From Phytoseiulus persimilis (lineage: Eukaryota > Arthropoda > Arachnida > Mesostigmata > Phytoseiidae), in assembly GCA_037576195.1 (NCBI GenBank), contig CM075102.1, forward strand, positions 10,788,001-10,852,000: a stretch of DNA of 64,000 bases, read 5' to 3'. Positions 1 to 13,200 of the stretch are shown here, in pieces. Positions within the stretch are counted from its first letter, which is position 1; each line of letters begins with the position of its first letter. The position numbers and the translations under genes were made by a program. Under the pieces are notes generated by a model that saw only the letters and a program-made list of their open reading frames with translations, made no database searches and had not been told where the DNA came from.

Positions 1-1289
1 GGGACTTCTATGATCCGCGGATGAACTCTGAACGGGAATGTGTTCGAGTACGTCATTATTTTTCGTCATCCACCAAAACTACTACTTCGGAACGACGTGG
101 AGTGATTCCTCTGGCTTTGGCCTCAATCAGACGGATGTTAGTTTCTCTCAACTATGGCTGCGTTTTAGGCCGAATATCGGTCGAACTAGAGGATCGATAA
201 TCCTCTCCGGCTCGGATTTACATCCTCATGCAGCAGGGGCAAGATTCAATCGAGAATATGCATCAGATAAGTACCATTTCTCAGTGAAGCGGAGCTTTCT
301 GAATCTTGAGGGTTGTTTTGACGAACCCGGAAAACACAGTTGAACGGATCGTTCCGCTGCTGAACGGCTGCACGTCCGCGGGACAAGGAAGCTCAGACGC
401 CGCTGTCGTTGGTCGACGTCGTCTAGAAATCAGCCAAGAGCGCCGTACCATTTCGAAGCTATACGGAGTTCCTCGAGTTGTACCTTGAATACTCAACACG
501 AGGGCTCCACACCGATCTGGTGCCTCGCTGTACGGTGCGTGCAGGAGTTGGCACGGAGTCCCCGGCGCGATGAATTTCCCGCTGAAGCATGCAGTTCACT
601 GTTCGACGCTGGGGAGCCAACTGTTCGCTCTTTCCTAAAACGAATCTGTAGGAAGATCATGATCGTAGTAACATCTACGCCGCCGATCTTGTGGAATGGA
701 AGGTTTCTCGCACTTGAGAGAGACCTCACGCGGTTCCTTGTCACATGTCGTACTTCTCGAGGGGCACTTCAGGCATTTTTGTGTGAAAGAAACAAGAAGC
801 GCTGCTAACATTTACAGAGGCATCGGAGTATCGTCCGATTCAGACGAAAAACCCGACGGAGTTTATTTCTTCGCCGATCCTACGTCGCTGCGGAAAGGTG
901 ATCGAGCCACCGGAAGTCATCTGCGTCTTCTCGAGGTGCTCCGTCAATCTATCGACGCTCGTGAGATATCGTATCGAGCTGAGCTTGAACTTTTCGAATC
1001 GAGAGAGCGAAGCGTAATCTAGAGAGAGGAAAATCAGCTTGCCGAGAGGCCAACATTTTCTCGAATCCTCGTGGTTCTCCAACACTCCGAGCCCGAACTG
1101 GGATCCGGAGTCTTGTAGCCCGATCAGGGCCTGATCTCGGTGTTCCCGAAAAGCTAGCATCCAACGCTGCCGATTCCTCGGATGTTTCATCGACGGGAAT
1201 CCGATATTTTTCCTGATCGAACCGCAAAACGATTCCTGCAACGGAGGTCGAGTGAAACATAACGACATCATCTGTTTTATTGTTTTCAG
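1..1289. other. Upstream of first recognised exon; no gene supported
   Basis: This stretch lies directly 5' of the first immunoglobulin exon of the receptor phosphatase. It is either intron, 5'UTR or the place of a missing signal-peptide exon. Several frames are open for 60-200 codons, but none starts with a convincing signal peptide or ends at a phase-1 donor that would fit the exon at 1290. I see no coding feature that I can defend. Confidence 0.4.
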
Positions 1290-4200
1290 ATGCGCTGTCA
1301 ATCGATATTGACAATGAAAATCCGTTACACGTGGCAAACTGCACTCCAGTGACGTTCGTCTGCAGACTGACGGACAAACAGGGCTCAAACAAGACCGAGG
1401 TTTATTGGTCGTTCCGAGGAGAAAACGCAGCAAAACTTCCCGGAGTCAATACCTCGTTCGACGGCGACATCGCTCAACTTGACATACCTTGTCCCGAACG
1501 CAATTACACGGGAGTCTATCAGTGTTTGGCAGAGGAGAAGAACACTTCGATAATATACAAGAAGGAACTCAATTTCAACGTTTATGGTGAGTACTCCTCC
1601 TTACCCCCTGCCTCCAATGCCGTAGATCAGGCTCAAAGGTGCGAAGTGCATTTTCGGATCTTCAGGACATTCCTCCGCCTGAAAAATCCAGGAACGACAT
1701 GTTGAGCGTTTTTCATTTGCAATCGCTTGGAATCAGGGTATATCGGGACAAGAACGCGATCCTGTACCGACCTGGCCGTGTTCACGAGGAAGAGTTCGCG
1801 ACTGTAGATTACATCAGGCGACCGAGTTACTTTCGCGGCTGAGACGAGGCTCGACGGAACGGCCACGAGAATTTGCTCCCTGGACTTCTTCAGCAGAACC
1901 CAATCTTCCTGAGGATGCGAGCTCGAAGATTGAAGCTCGAACCGGCACACTTCCACACGTGGGCACATCCACACAAGGTGTTAGGCCAATGTGGCGGAGG
2001 CATGATCGCACACGGGCCTGGCTGTCCTCCGTCGAACCCTAGGTCCATTCGCCTCCCCCAGGCTCCGAAAAGTTGAAACCTGAGCCATTGTTGGGGCTCA
2101 GCTTCAAACCAACGAACGGCAGAGCTCAGCAAGGAAACCGAGGCGAAGGTAGCTGAAGGAGGCAAAACTCCGCCAGCAAGAAAGCTTCCTTTGCTTCCGT
2201 CGCCGCCTCCCGCTGACGATCTTTCGGCGGGTAATTGTGCTCCAAAAGCCGCCCTAGTCGATTAATCTTCTTCACTCAATCAGTAGCGCCTCCCTTCGCG
2301 AGTGTCAAATACACCTCCGATCTTCACTCATAGGTTTGACGTTGGGAACAGGAGAGGAGCCTTTGTCTTTTCTTCACGCAAACTCACTGTTATTCAAATT
2401 ATTCCATCATTGTTCCAGCGGGTGTCATTCTTTCGTTCCCCCTCTCCCCAGCTTTCACGGGTCTTCTCTTCCCAACTTCTCAGCAGTGTTCGTTGCATAT
2501 TTTTGGGACGCTGATTCCAACACTCGGAGGCAAGGTTGTCGTGAAGATAGAATGATTGAGTCTAGAAGAAACTGCGAGGCTGTGGGATGAGGGGTGAGGG
2601 ATGGGGGCAGCAATGTTCCTGGACGCTTTTTTCTGCGGAGGAACTTCAATCACTAATAAATTTTCCATTGAGCTCTCGAAGCGACTCGAAATTAAGGAGC
2701 TCGCACCCTCGCATTCCTGTTCTCGGCCTTTGATTCAAAGTGCTGGAAGCTGAACTTGCCAACTGGTTCTTCGTTCATAGTTCTTCATGGAGGAGGAACA
2801 TGATAGAGACATCTTCAGAGCTTGGAGTCCAAGCACACAATGGCCCCGGCTTCCTTCCGCTACTCGAGACACCTCGAGAGTACTTGAGTTGGCGCCCTCG
2901 CTCACCTGGGCTCCTCTTCGGAAAGTCATCGCGCATGATAACCGCTCATTGCAACGGGTACTGCGTCGCAGGATAGACTGTGGTGACAGCGTTGGCGAAA
3001 CCGACACGGTGGTACTTGACGCTAGATACCGGTCGTCAGCGGGGCCAAGGTTTCAGCGTGGGTGACCATGATCGGCAACAGGCTACGTGCTCGTCTCGGT
3101 GAGACGGTGTCGGGATGCACGTATCTCAGCTTGTATAAGGTCCAAGTTTCAGGCCTCGACAGGAGGGAGAAGATCGCGTTTCTTCGTGGCCCAAGAGAGT
3201 TCTCTCACGAGCCTCGACTTCGCTACATTTTTCACATACTGCTTGTCAGGACCGGATATCGGATCATTGTGGGTACCTCGAAGAGGCAACGGATCCGGGA
3301 CACGGCCTACATCGCCATGAGTAAACACCCTGGCCCGATCTCCGGCTGACGTTTTGCGCTTGTACGGCGGCGTCGACTTTTTCTGATCGGACAAGCACAC
3401 GGACAAGCCGAAACAGACCTTCCGGCATTGTGTTCCTGTGAACTTTTTGGTTCCGTAATCGAACTCCGATTTTTCCGCCAGGGTCCTGCGAGCAGAATCT
3501 CCGTCGGGACACAACCTAACTCACCTCGAAATAAATATCCCACCGAACTTGGATACTATCATACGGGAGAGCATGCTATGATCGATCCATGAAGAATAAC
3601 ACGCGTTGCTTTTGTGATGAGTTCATTCCGTCATGAAACCAATCGTACTTCTAACATGGGTTCGAAGAACATGTAACACACCTTCGAGGTCAACCGAGAA
3701 AACGCGACGACGCGATGGAGTCACTTCGGCGATAACATCTGTTCCGGTCTCCAGTTTCTGCATCCAGTGTCTGCCCCACGGCCCACCGGCCCGTGGTTAG
3801 GGTCGCTGCTGCGAGGGGTTACGCGTAGGGTTCCGCTGGCGCGGAACGTCCCGACAGGGGTCCCGCACGGAAAAAGTTCGGGAACCACTGCACTGAAATA
3901 TATCCTCGCTGATGGGAAATGAACTTCTCAGCTTCAAGGAGTGTCGCTCACCAACTCGCGCTCTTGTCACTCGGCGTCGGAGCGACGAGTCAGCGCGAGC
4001 GGCGATGGTCGTCGTCTCCGCTGCTTCCGCCCCTCGCTGCCGCTGTTCTCGTCATGCTCGTCCTGTGAGATGCGTTGAAGAAGCACAATCCAAAAGAATG
4101 AGTCTAGCTGAGCCGGGACGAGAGATGAGTTGATGTCTCAGACTTAAATTATACCCCTCGTGCATGTTCCTCATCTCGTCGTTCTTCGTCTCCTCGGCCC

Positions 4201-7200
4201 ATTTCTCTCTCTCTCTATCTCTCGACGGAAATATGACTAGGGTGTTCGTTCCTCGTTTCGGATCGCGGAGACGTCGAGCGATTCGCGCGCCCTTAAGGCG
4301 GAGCAGGATTTCGAGCAAGTCTGGTATTTGCTCGCAAAATTCATTTTAACATTCTTGAACATAAGCAACTGATCCCATGCGTGATGGTTCGGAGGCGCTC
4401 GGTTTCAAGCAGAGGCGAAAGGTCGTGCTTGCAACTGTTCGCTCGTACCGGTGCGATCCTCCCCTGGACTGGATTCCATACCTCTACGAAATAGCCTCGA
4501 GCGTACGCCTTGTGACCCGAAGGTTCCCTCGGCGCACGCGATTCCAGGCCACGGGAATTTCAGAACACAAGTTTTCCAGTCACACGAGAAGCGAGCAGCT
4601 GTCGCGGCTGCCGAGGTGATGCGGACAAAAGAGAACCCCTCTCTCGGTTGGAACACGAGAATGAACGGGCGCCGTCGTCCTCGACGACGAGAATGATGAT
4701 TGTTGCCTCCCCCTGCCTCATCTCGGCGCACCCGTGATACTTGCGGCAGAGCAACACTGAGAGGATCGCATTTTACGAGTTCCGGGCGCTCCCTTTCGCT
4801 GTTCGACGTAAGTGTTTCAATGCATTTCGCAAAATGAGACCGATGCACGAAAGATGACCCATAAGAATGTCGCTGTGCACTCCCCTCTCCCTGTCGCCCC
4901 TCCCGAGGCTGAGAGTGAGAGAGAGAGAGAGAGAGGGAAAGAGAAAGAGAGAGAGAGAATCCATGCTGACACAACGCAACGGTTGGCAGGGCTCAGGTAC
5001 ACAGTCGGGCAGGCTGTTTTCTTCTCGTCTGGCCGGAAGGCCTTCCTAACGCTTGTGCATCGTCTGGCTGCTAGCTACATATGTATGCACATAATATGTA
5101 CTGTATCTCTGCTCTCTCGGCTGTGGCACAAAACTCTCGGCGCCCCTCCTTGTCAAGGGTCAGGGCTCGAAGACGCGATGCGCCACAGAACAAACGAGTG
5201 AGCTATCCGATCGTGTCTGGTGGGCTGAGCAATCAACGGTCGGGCCTGCCTGCGCGTCCCCCGTCCTGACGGAAGGGGCTGAGCGGAGCGAGCTCGACAT
5301 CTCGCGTTCAAAAGACCCGGCGTCATCCCGCCACCTGCGAGCTCAGCGCGGAGCGGAGCTCCGAGGCTCGCAGTGGCATCGGCGGCGGCAAGTCAGCCGC
5401 CTTCCACCCGACCCCTGTCTATCTGGCTACACATCTGGTAGCTCCAGAGCCATGTGTGTATGTGCGTTTGGCAAACAACGACAAGCTTCGGAAACGATTC
5501 AAGGAGCGAGGGCCGCGGCCGCGTTGCCAACGCATCCCGAGCGTCTCGCGCTACACGATGACATTCTCACACCGCTCCCGAGTCCCCCTTACCGCGACCG
5601 CGACCACAGCAGTGGAAGAGTTTTCCCCGTTTTGAGAAGGAGGCTTTGCAAGCCGAGCATGAAACGAAGCGGTCGAGGAGGCGGCTCATTGCACAGAGTG
5701 GGCCAGCGGTCTAGACGAGGTATCACATTTATGAGGGCGAGACAAAAAACAGGACAAGCGGGCCCACGACAAGAACCACAACGAGGAGACATTTGGTTGC
5801 TGTCCTGTCCGGTTGCCCGCTCGATCTCGGTTTGTTCCGCTATGACCCACCGCCTAGAACAACGTGAGTTGTTCTCTCGGCATACAGGGCTTAAGACATC
5901 TTCCTCGGTCTATTCGTCCGCCTGGATCGTCTCAAGGCACCGTAGCGTGCTCTCGGAATCACCATCGTGCAATTGGCGCTTTGGCGGTTGGATCAGCCCC
6001 CGGCGGCGGCGCGCTGGGCCCTTGCCAGGCAGCCGGCTGGCTGGCTGGTGTTGGCTAAAAGGCGTCGAGCGAGAGTCGCCGTCGCTACAACCGTTGGTTC
6101 GTTCTTAGGCGGATGTTCTTGTTCGGTCGTCTCGGCTCGCTCGTTTGTCCGTTTCCTTCCTCGGGGCCCGAATCCCCGCCAGGAAGCCAGTCGGTCTGCG
6201 GGGGCCATCCTCGCATTCCAAACCATTACCCATTCTGAGTTTCTCGAGCGAGCGGGCGGGCGGGCTCGCGCACCGACCGACCGACAGCCTGCTGGTGGTT
6301 CCTCTCATTCTACACAACTGACTTTTTTCCCGCAGTCGGTCGGTCGGTCGCTCTGCCCGTGCGCTATCTGATTCGCTCGCAGGGCAGAACTTTCGGCGAA
6401 ATTTCCGTCCGTTCTTCTCGAAGTCATGCTGTTTGCTTCTCGAATAATGCTCCTGTGCTCATTTCTGATTGTCGTCGCTCCAACCCGGACTGTCTCTCCT
6501 GCTTTTCGACCTGCTCCTCGCTCTAATAACGGTCGCGGTCGTCGCGTCCGGCCGATATCGAAAGTTTCCCATGTTTTCATCTGTGATTTCCCGAGGAAAG
6601 ATGCCCTGATTTTCTTCGGTTTCCGCGTGGAAAAACGATGCCAACTGACATTCCCACATCTTGGGGAATGTCAGTTCGGCGCGGGGCGATAATTTTTTGA
6701 CCGTTGTGGATGCACACCTGACGTTCTGGTCCCCCGGTCGTTCTACGACCGTTGAGCTTTCAGCAGATCTTCCGGCGACAACTCCACGCTTACACTGAAA
6801 GTCAAGAAACATGAGGTAGAATTAGCTTCGTCGCAGCCTCCCCGTGAGTGGATCCTTATAGTCAACGGCACGCGGGGCATTCTCACCGCCTTGCTTTCAT
6901 GTTGACACTCAATTAAAGCTGGAGTGCAGCAGAGAGACGTCGAGTACAGACGCTAGCGAGCTCTAACGAACTCTGCTCGTTTCCAAGTGTTCGTGTATGG
7001 GGCGAGAACTCCGAAACCGACCGCGTTCGTGCCGACGAGGACCCGAAACCAATGAGCGGGACAGTGTGAGCGAACTCCTGCGAAGGAGCATATTTTCCGA
7101 TGACTGTGGCACTACCGCAAGTAGCCGAACCTGTGACCTCTTGCTCTGTCTGTCGCCTGCTCCCTAGGCGCAGCCACGACCGCCCTCCAATATCGAATTT

Positions 7201-10200
7201 TTCACTGGTCGCGTATCCACTCGATCGTCCACTGGAGATGCGCGGTTCGTGTCTAATAACGTCCCACTCGGAGCTCGTCCCGATCGCAGGAGCTCAACTG
7301 CTACTTCGGTTGGTCCGTGCTGTCGAAGGCCGTTCGTCCTCACGTCGAAGGGCTGAGCGTCGGTTCTTCTAAGGACCGAACAGCTTGGGGGAACGAGCCT
7401 GAGCGAGTTGGCGTGTCAGTGCTGCTAACAAGCAATTGTCTCCTTATTAGCCAAAAGAACGACCAACAAGCATGACCAACTGCCGCCCAACACCGTTCGG
7501 AGGAAGAGAGTAAATATTCGTTCCCAGTTTTGCTCCTCCATTCCTCGGGGCGGCGATTCTCAATCTTCATGTCCTGCGCCGCATTGTTCACAACCTACTC
7601 TGGACTCCATGCCCCCGGAAAAGTCGCTGTGAGAGATTGGGAATCACTGCTTCCGAGGATCGCGGCTTCATCTTTGATTCTTCATGGTGAAACTACAACG
7701 ACTGAAGACTGGACGCCTAGCCCTGTTTTCTCGCTCATAACATTCTCCAGGGGCATTGTCATACGGCGGACGTGCTCGGATGTTTCCCTCTCGCTAGACT
7801 CACCAGCGAAATATACGCACAGCGCACTGCAATGCAATACAGGCAACGAGACATGAAGGTAAATGAGCAGACGGCTGCCGGTCGGCGATACTCGTACTAT
7901 ATGGTACGAACGTCTTCAGCCGTGCAACACAAAGCACTCGATGACGTCTCTTTGGTCTTATTGAGGGAAGCGTCCCCATTGATTTCGAAACGTTCTTCGT
8001 GGGGCGGACAACAGCAGCGAGCTTTTTCCGGCTGCGATCATCTTGATGATACTTTTGCTCTTTCGATCCGTTGTACAACTTCCTGAGCGATAGTCTCGAG
8101 CTTCGAGAAAATATGATCGCTGACGAGGAGCCGAACATCCACTCGCACACAAGGTAGGGACCAATCAGGGAGCAACAATCTGAGTACGACTTCATGTCGC
8201 TCGTTTCGATGCGACCAGAGAACACAAAGACAATGTCTCGTCCTCTTCCTGCCGTTTCACTCAGCCAGTACAATAAGGAAATGTTGATTCTCAGCGCTCA
8301 AGCGACGGGACCGCTTCCCTTTGTATCAGCGGGGGCTTCTTCGGCAGACAGGCTCCGCTGCGATGGGAATAGATGAAATTCACAATCACTGTTCTATTGG
8401 ATGAGCCGAGAACGGAGCATGCCAGAACAATATGCGCGGGGGCAAGTCGAGGATCTGCGCTGAGCGCATGCGGTTTCGAGCTCCCTCTCAGCAGGAACAC
8501 TTTCTCTATTCTTCCTCCTCCTCTCCCTCCACTCTCGACCCATTTTTTTCGCCGACCGCGTCTCCTCCTGACGTTTTGCACGGCATAATAGCATACGTCG
8601 TCCGCTGGCTTCACTCTGAAAAGATCGCAGCTGCGACCGCTCTCTCGTTCGCACTCTCTCAGAGAAAACACGCTGCGGGAGCCGATTCTTGATCACGTGC
8701 TCGAGACGCGTACACACATCCACAGAAGTGAAGTCTCCTGCTCGCTCCGCTCACATTATCCTCCGCCGTCGTTGGGGGAGCGAGCTCAAACAGAGGAATA
8801 AGTCATCCTCTTGTGAATGAAAACACAAGACCTACACAAAGGAGGTGGTCCTAAGGCCGAAAAGAGAGACGCGGTATGGTTCGTCGACAACGTGGGACAT
8901 CGCCCCGAGAATATCCGGCAGATAATTGAAGTGGAATGTCTTCGACGCATTATGGTATCCGGACGAGTCGTGAACGATGATTCGTCCTTCGTGCCACCAC
9001 GCGTCTACTTCGGTGATGACGGAACTTCGGTATGAGCCGATGTGATTCATGGAGCTTGATGAAACCTTCACAGCAAGCGTCATGGAATCGAGACCCACTC
9101 GGAAAACGAATCCGAGCCTCATCGGTCCGAGGAAGGTCATTCTCGTCTTTCCTTTGACGCGCTCAGTCTGTTTGCGAAACTTCCGCGGAACACAGGATTC
9201 CGCTGTAATGTGATTTGTCCGAGTTCCGCCATGAATCCTTGGGCGGTTCTGCGTCCGGGTCGAGAGTCCTGGGCTCTGGTCCGCTTGTGACCCACCGGCA
9301 AATTGACTCGCACGGAAAAAATCTTCAAAGTCGAGGGTCGATTTCAGCTGCCTGTATTCACGGCCTTTCGACTCAGCTGTCTAAAAGCTCCGTTGATTTA
9401 GCCGACACAACGCGGCTGATTCCTCGGCGTCAACGGGCAACACAAGGAACGGTTCTCCAGCTGGAGCGCGGCATATTGAAGAAATTGTGCAGAAGGATAG
9501 AAACCTGAACGAGGCTCACCCGTTCTTTCTTCGTCCATAAAACCTCGCGGAGCTTGCATCCATCATTCAGTAGCTCTTGGCTGGTTGCTTGTAGCTTCTC
9601 CCGCCAGTGACCGGGCTCGGGATCCGATAGATGTGTTTTCAGGGGAGGAACGCGAAGAACTGGATTATTCGGGTCTTCCAGCATTCTGACGACGATCGGC
9701 GCCGAGGCCTCGAGCCTGATCATTGTGATGTAACAGCAAGCACGAGGGTCCATCGAACGGATCCGAGGGAAGTGAGAAGAATATTCACAAGGGAACGTTT
9801 CCTTCCATTCCAGTTCCCGTGAACGTTGAGGTGTCGACCGACTCCACGGAACCCCACCTGCACGGAAACGTCAGCTTAACGTGTCGGGTGACCGCATGGC
9901 CCCATAGCATCCATCTGGTTTGGTCTCGAGGACCTTTGCCATCGAATTCGAGTAGTCCGTGGTGGTGGACCCAGGATGGACGCAATGACACTGATGCCGC
10001 CAACAACATCTGGAACCTCACCAACGATTCGCACGCACAGAGTGTGAGCAACGCGACTCAAGTGGACGAGGTGACAAGTGTCAGCACTCTCGTCCTAGAA
10101 GACCTCTCCCGCCTTCAAAATGCCACGTACTTTTGCTATGCCTACAACTCGCAGAATAATATGACCGCTATGTCGTCACACCATGTGCAAGTAATTGGTG

Positions 10201-13200
10201 AGTGATTCCCCACATATTCTCGTACAACAAGCGCCGAACACCACTGGAGTACAAGTGATACGTGACCCAGAGCTCCTGAACGGAGGTGATGGGCGAGCCG
10301 TAACACACGTCTCACTGTTTTCGGGATTGCAGAGCCTCCCGAGCTCGGTTTCAGCAAGGTGACTGCGGAAGACTCGCGGACCGTCAGATTGAAATGGCAA
10401 GTGAAGTTCCCCAACAATCAGCCTGTGGCCCGCTATCACCTGCAAGTGAAAAACTACAGTGCGGAGGTCGATTGGCTGGACGTTCACAACGCGATTCCCG
10501 CAAACACAACGTCGTACACCGTCGGCTACCTCGCACCCGGAGTCACATACGGTTTCCGGGTGGCCGGCGTCAACAACGTCGGCGTGGGGGAATGGATCGC
10601 TCGGAACATCACCATGCCGCCAGACGGTGAGACATTCTAGAACAGCTCTCTTCCCTTCCGCCCAATGCCTAACGTTCTTCCTTTCCATCTGGAATGCTGC
10701 GCATGAATAGAATCCTTATCGAACGCAGAGCTTTTCTCTTAATTGTCCGACCTCCGGTGGGATCTCCCACAATGGGATGCATACCTAGCGGGGCATTGGA
10801 TTCCTGGTTTACGGCGAGGATTGGTTGAGCCCTCCTTGCCGAGCCGGATTCAGCAATATCGGCCCTCTCATTGAGCCCCGCTCGCTCAGTCGTGCACGAG
10901 GTCGACCCGGCCGGCCGGCGGGTGCGCCATGCGGTCAACCCGCCAGCGGACTCTTCTGTGATTAATGAGGGCGAGCGGGCATCTCGTAGGCGCCGTGCCG
11001 AATCCGCCGAGGCCTCGCAGCCCGGCCACAGTTTTCCAACCGATGAATTCCCTCCGCGAAACCGCCGAAGGTTGCGCCGAGGAAATATCGAGACCCAACC
11101 AACGGTTCGAGCATCTCTGTTTGCGAACCTCGTTCAGGGGTCAGTCGAATCAACCGCCGGGAATATTCGCCGCTCTTCTTTCGGGAAATTAGTCGAGTCC
11201 CGCGGTCGAACGCAGCCTCCGGACAGAGAACCGCAAACTTGTCGGTCGCGATGAGGGTCTGCCCATAGAGGAAGGTTCGCGTTTCCGGGTGAACGAATAG
11301 CTGTCTGTATGCGTGGGAAACTGCGTGAGCAAGCTTACCCCGAGCGAGGGAAATAGCTCGAGGGCGCTGTTTGAGGATGGCAAGCGCCCGACAACGTCCC
11401 CACGACTGCCCGGACGATGAAGTTCGTCGCCGGTAGACTTGTGACCGAGCGGTGCCGCAGGCTTGCCTATCGAAATTAATCGTGCATTCGACAAGCGTTC
11501 TCCCGTGTCACCTCGACGGGGTTGCGAGCTGAGTCGCTAGTTAGCCGAGCGCCAGCAGAGCCCGAACCTCACAGGTACCGGGCGATGCACAAACAAACCT
11601 ATCGACGGACTGACTCGCTGATGGCTGACAGACAGCGAAAGTAGTTTAGTCCTCCGTCTTTTATTGACCAATAAGGCACGAGGAGCGCGCACGTACGTCC
11701 GGAGGTGTAAAGAAGTACGATGCCAAGAATAGAGGAACACAAGCGAACAGCGACGGGGGTGACGAAAGTCTTACAGCGGCCGCAACGGTGGCTAAGAAAT
11801 CACTTGCACTCATTGTCAGATACAAACGCCTGAAGGGGAGGAGCGAAGTTTATTCCGTGCGTTTCATTCCGATCGACTATAATGAGGTACGTGCATGATG
11901 GCCACCTCCTTGGCCTGTTGTGGCGCTGCTGTCACCAGCCGCGTTCTTCGTTCGCTGCGGAGTACGAAAATCTGTGTGGTTACGCCGTCACCCCTTGGGT
12001 ATACGATCGAACCTTGGTGAACTCTCGATGAACCGAACTCTCGTTTGGGGGTCTGCATGCGGCGTTTTCCGGTGGTCGCCCTGCGTGTCAAAGAACGGGC
12101 CGCGGATCAGGATTCCGTCTGTCCGAGCGTCCGTCCGCCCGTTTGGGCAATCAGCTGATTGGAGGGAGTCGACTGCTTTAACAAGTGCCTTCTCCGTGAG
12201 CGGGCTAACTGTGACGCTCGGCCCGACGGCAGGAGGACGGCAGGAGGGCCGTTTGTGGCCTGGATCTCATTCCTTCTGGACGTGTGATCAGGCACTGGGC
12301 GAGGACCCAGAGGAAGGATGGCAAGACACCGAGGTTGGAGTAAAAACAACGGATGTCCGATTCGCGGAACAGATGGGCGCGGAGAGCTCTAGGATCAGTG
12401 CCTACGTAGTTTTGGCGAGGATATAGTTCGGGAAAAGACCGCATCGAACTGAATTGCGGTATATTTTTCACTTCGCAGTTCCCCCGAAGATCAATCAAGT
12501 GCACCTGCTGGCCACGACAAACAATACTCTGGTATTTGCGTGGCAGAGACCGCCCCATAATAACGGGGCAAACATTTCGCAATACAACTTTGAGCTGCTT
12601 CACGACTCACAACTGCACGAAAACCGAACGATGCCAGCGAACGAGAACAGCACGAGATCCAACTACATGTTCGTCTACGTGGGACTGACGCCCGGCGACT
12701 CATATTCTTTTCAGGTAGGTCCGAACACTCTTTCCGTTCCTCTCACGATCGATTTTTTTTCCGAAAGAGTAAAGATGGTTTCAGAAAAGCCCACGAGACC
12801 CCTCGTTCGTCTCCATGCAACTCTCCGAAACTCAGTTTGGTTGTCCACCGAATTCCAGGTCAGAGCCTGCAACGCGATCGGATGCGGAAACTGGTCCGAC
12901 CAACTGGAAGCCAATACTTCGGATGGAAGTGGGTATCGCGCGCATCGATTCGTTTCCCCAGAGCTCTCTCGAGATTCTTGTCCTGATATTGAATCGCAAC
13001 GGTTCCCGAGAAATGGTCGTGGCTGTGTTTGAGAAATGAGAATGTTTCTACTCTCTAGCTGCCGGAGCTCCTGAGGATGTTCAAATGCGATGCTTTTCCA
13101 ACGATGACCGTACGATCACCTACACGCTGGTAACCTGGAGAGCGCCGAAAGAAGCTCGCGGTACCATACAAGGATACAACGTGAGTATGGAGACTCTTTG

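Larger units (their letters stand above)
1587..9813. other. 8.2 kb phosphatase intron between Ig1 and Ig2
   Basis: This intron separates the two immunoglobulin exons. It holds CpG-rich, regulatory-looking DNA at about 4.8-6.4 kb, a (GA)n tract, a CCGA-type inverted repeat and a hAT-like transposon end. Long open frames here, the largest about 218 codons at 5452-6108, are rich in R, P, G and S, have no domain signature and no splice continuity. I treat them as chance frames in GC-rich DNA. An alternative promoter is possible but not shown. Confidence 0.5.

Noticed and set aside
840..1433. 197-codon open frame on the minus strand
   Set aside because: It overlaps the clearly coding Ig1 exon of the phosphatase on the plus strand and has no domain. 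It is a shadow of coding sequence plus flanking DNA.
5452..6108. 218-codon plus-strand frame in the large intron
   Set aside because: R/P/S/G-rich sequence in CpG-rich DNA with no conserved motif, signal or splice partner. Long frames are expected by chance in GC-rich DNA.
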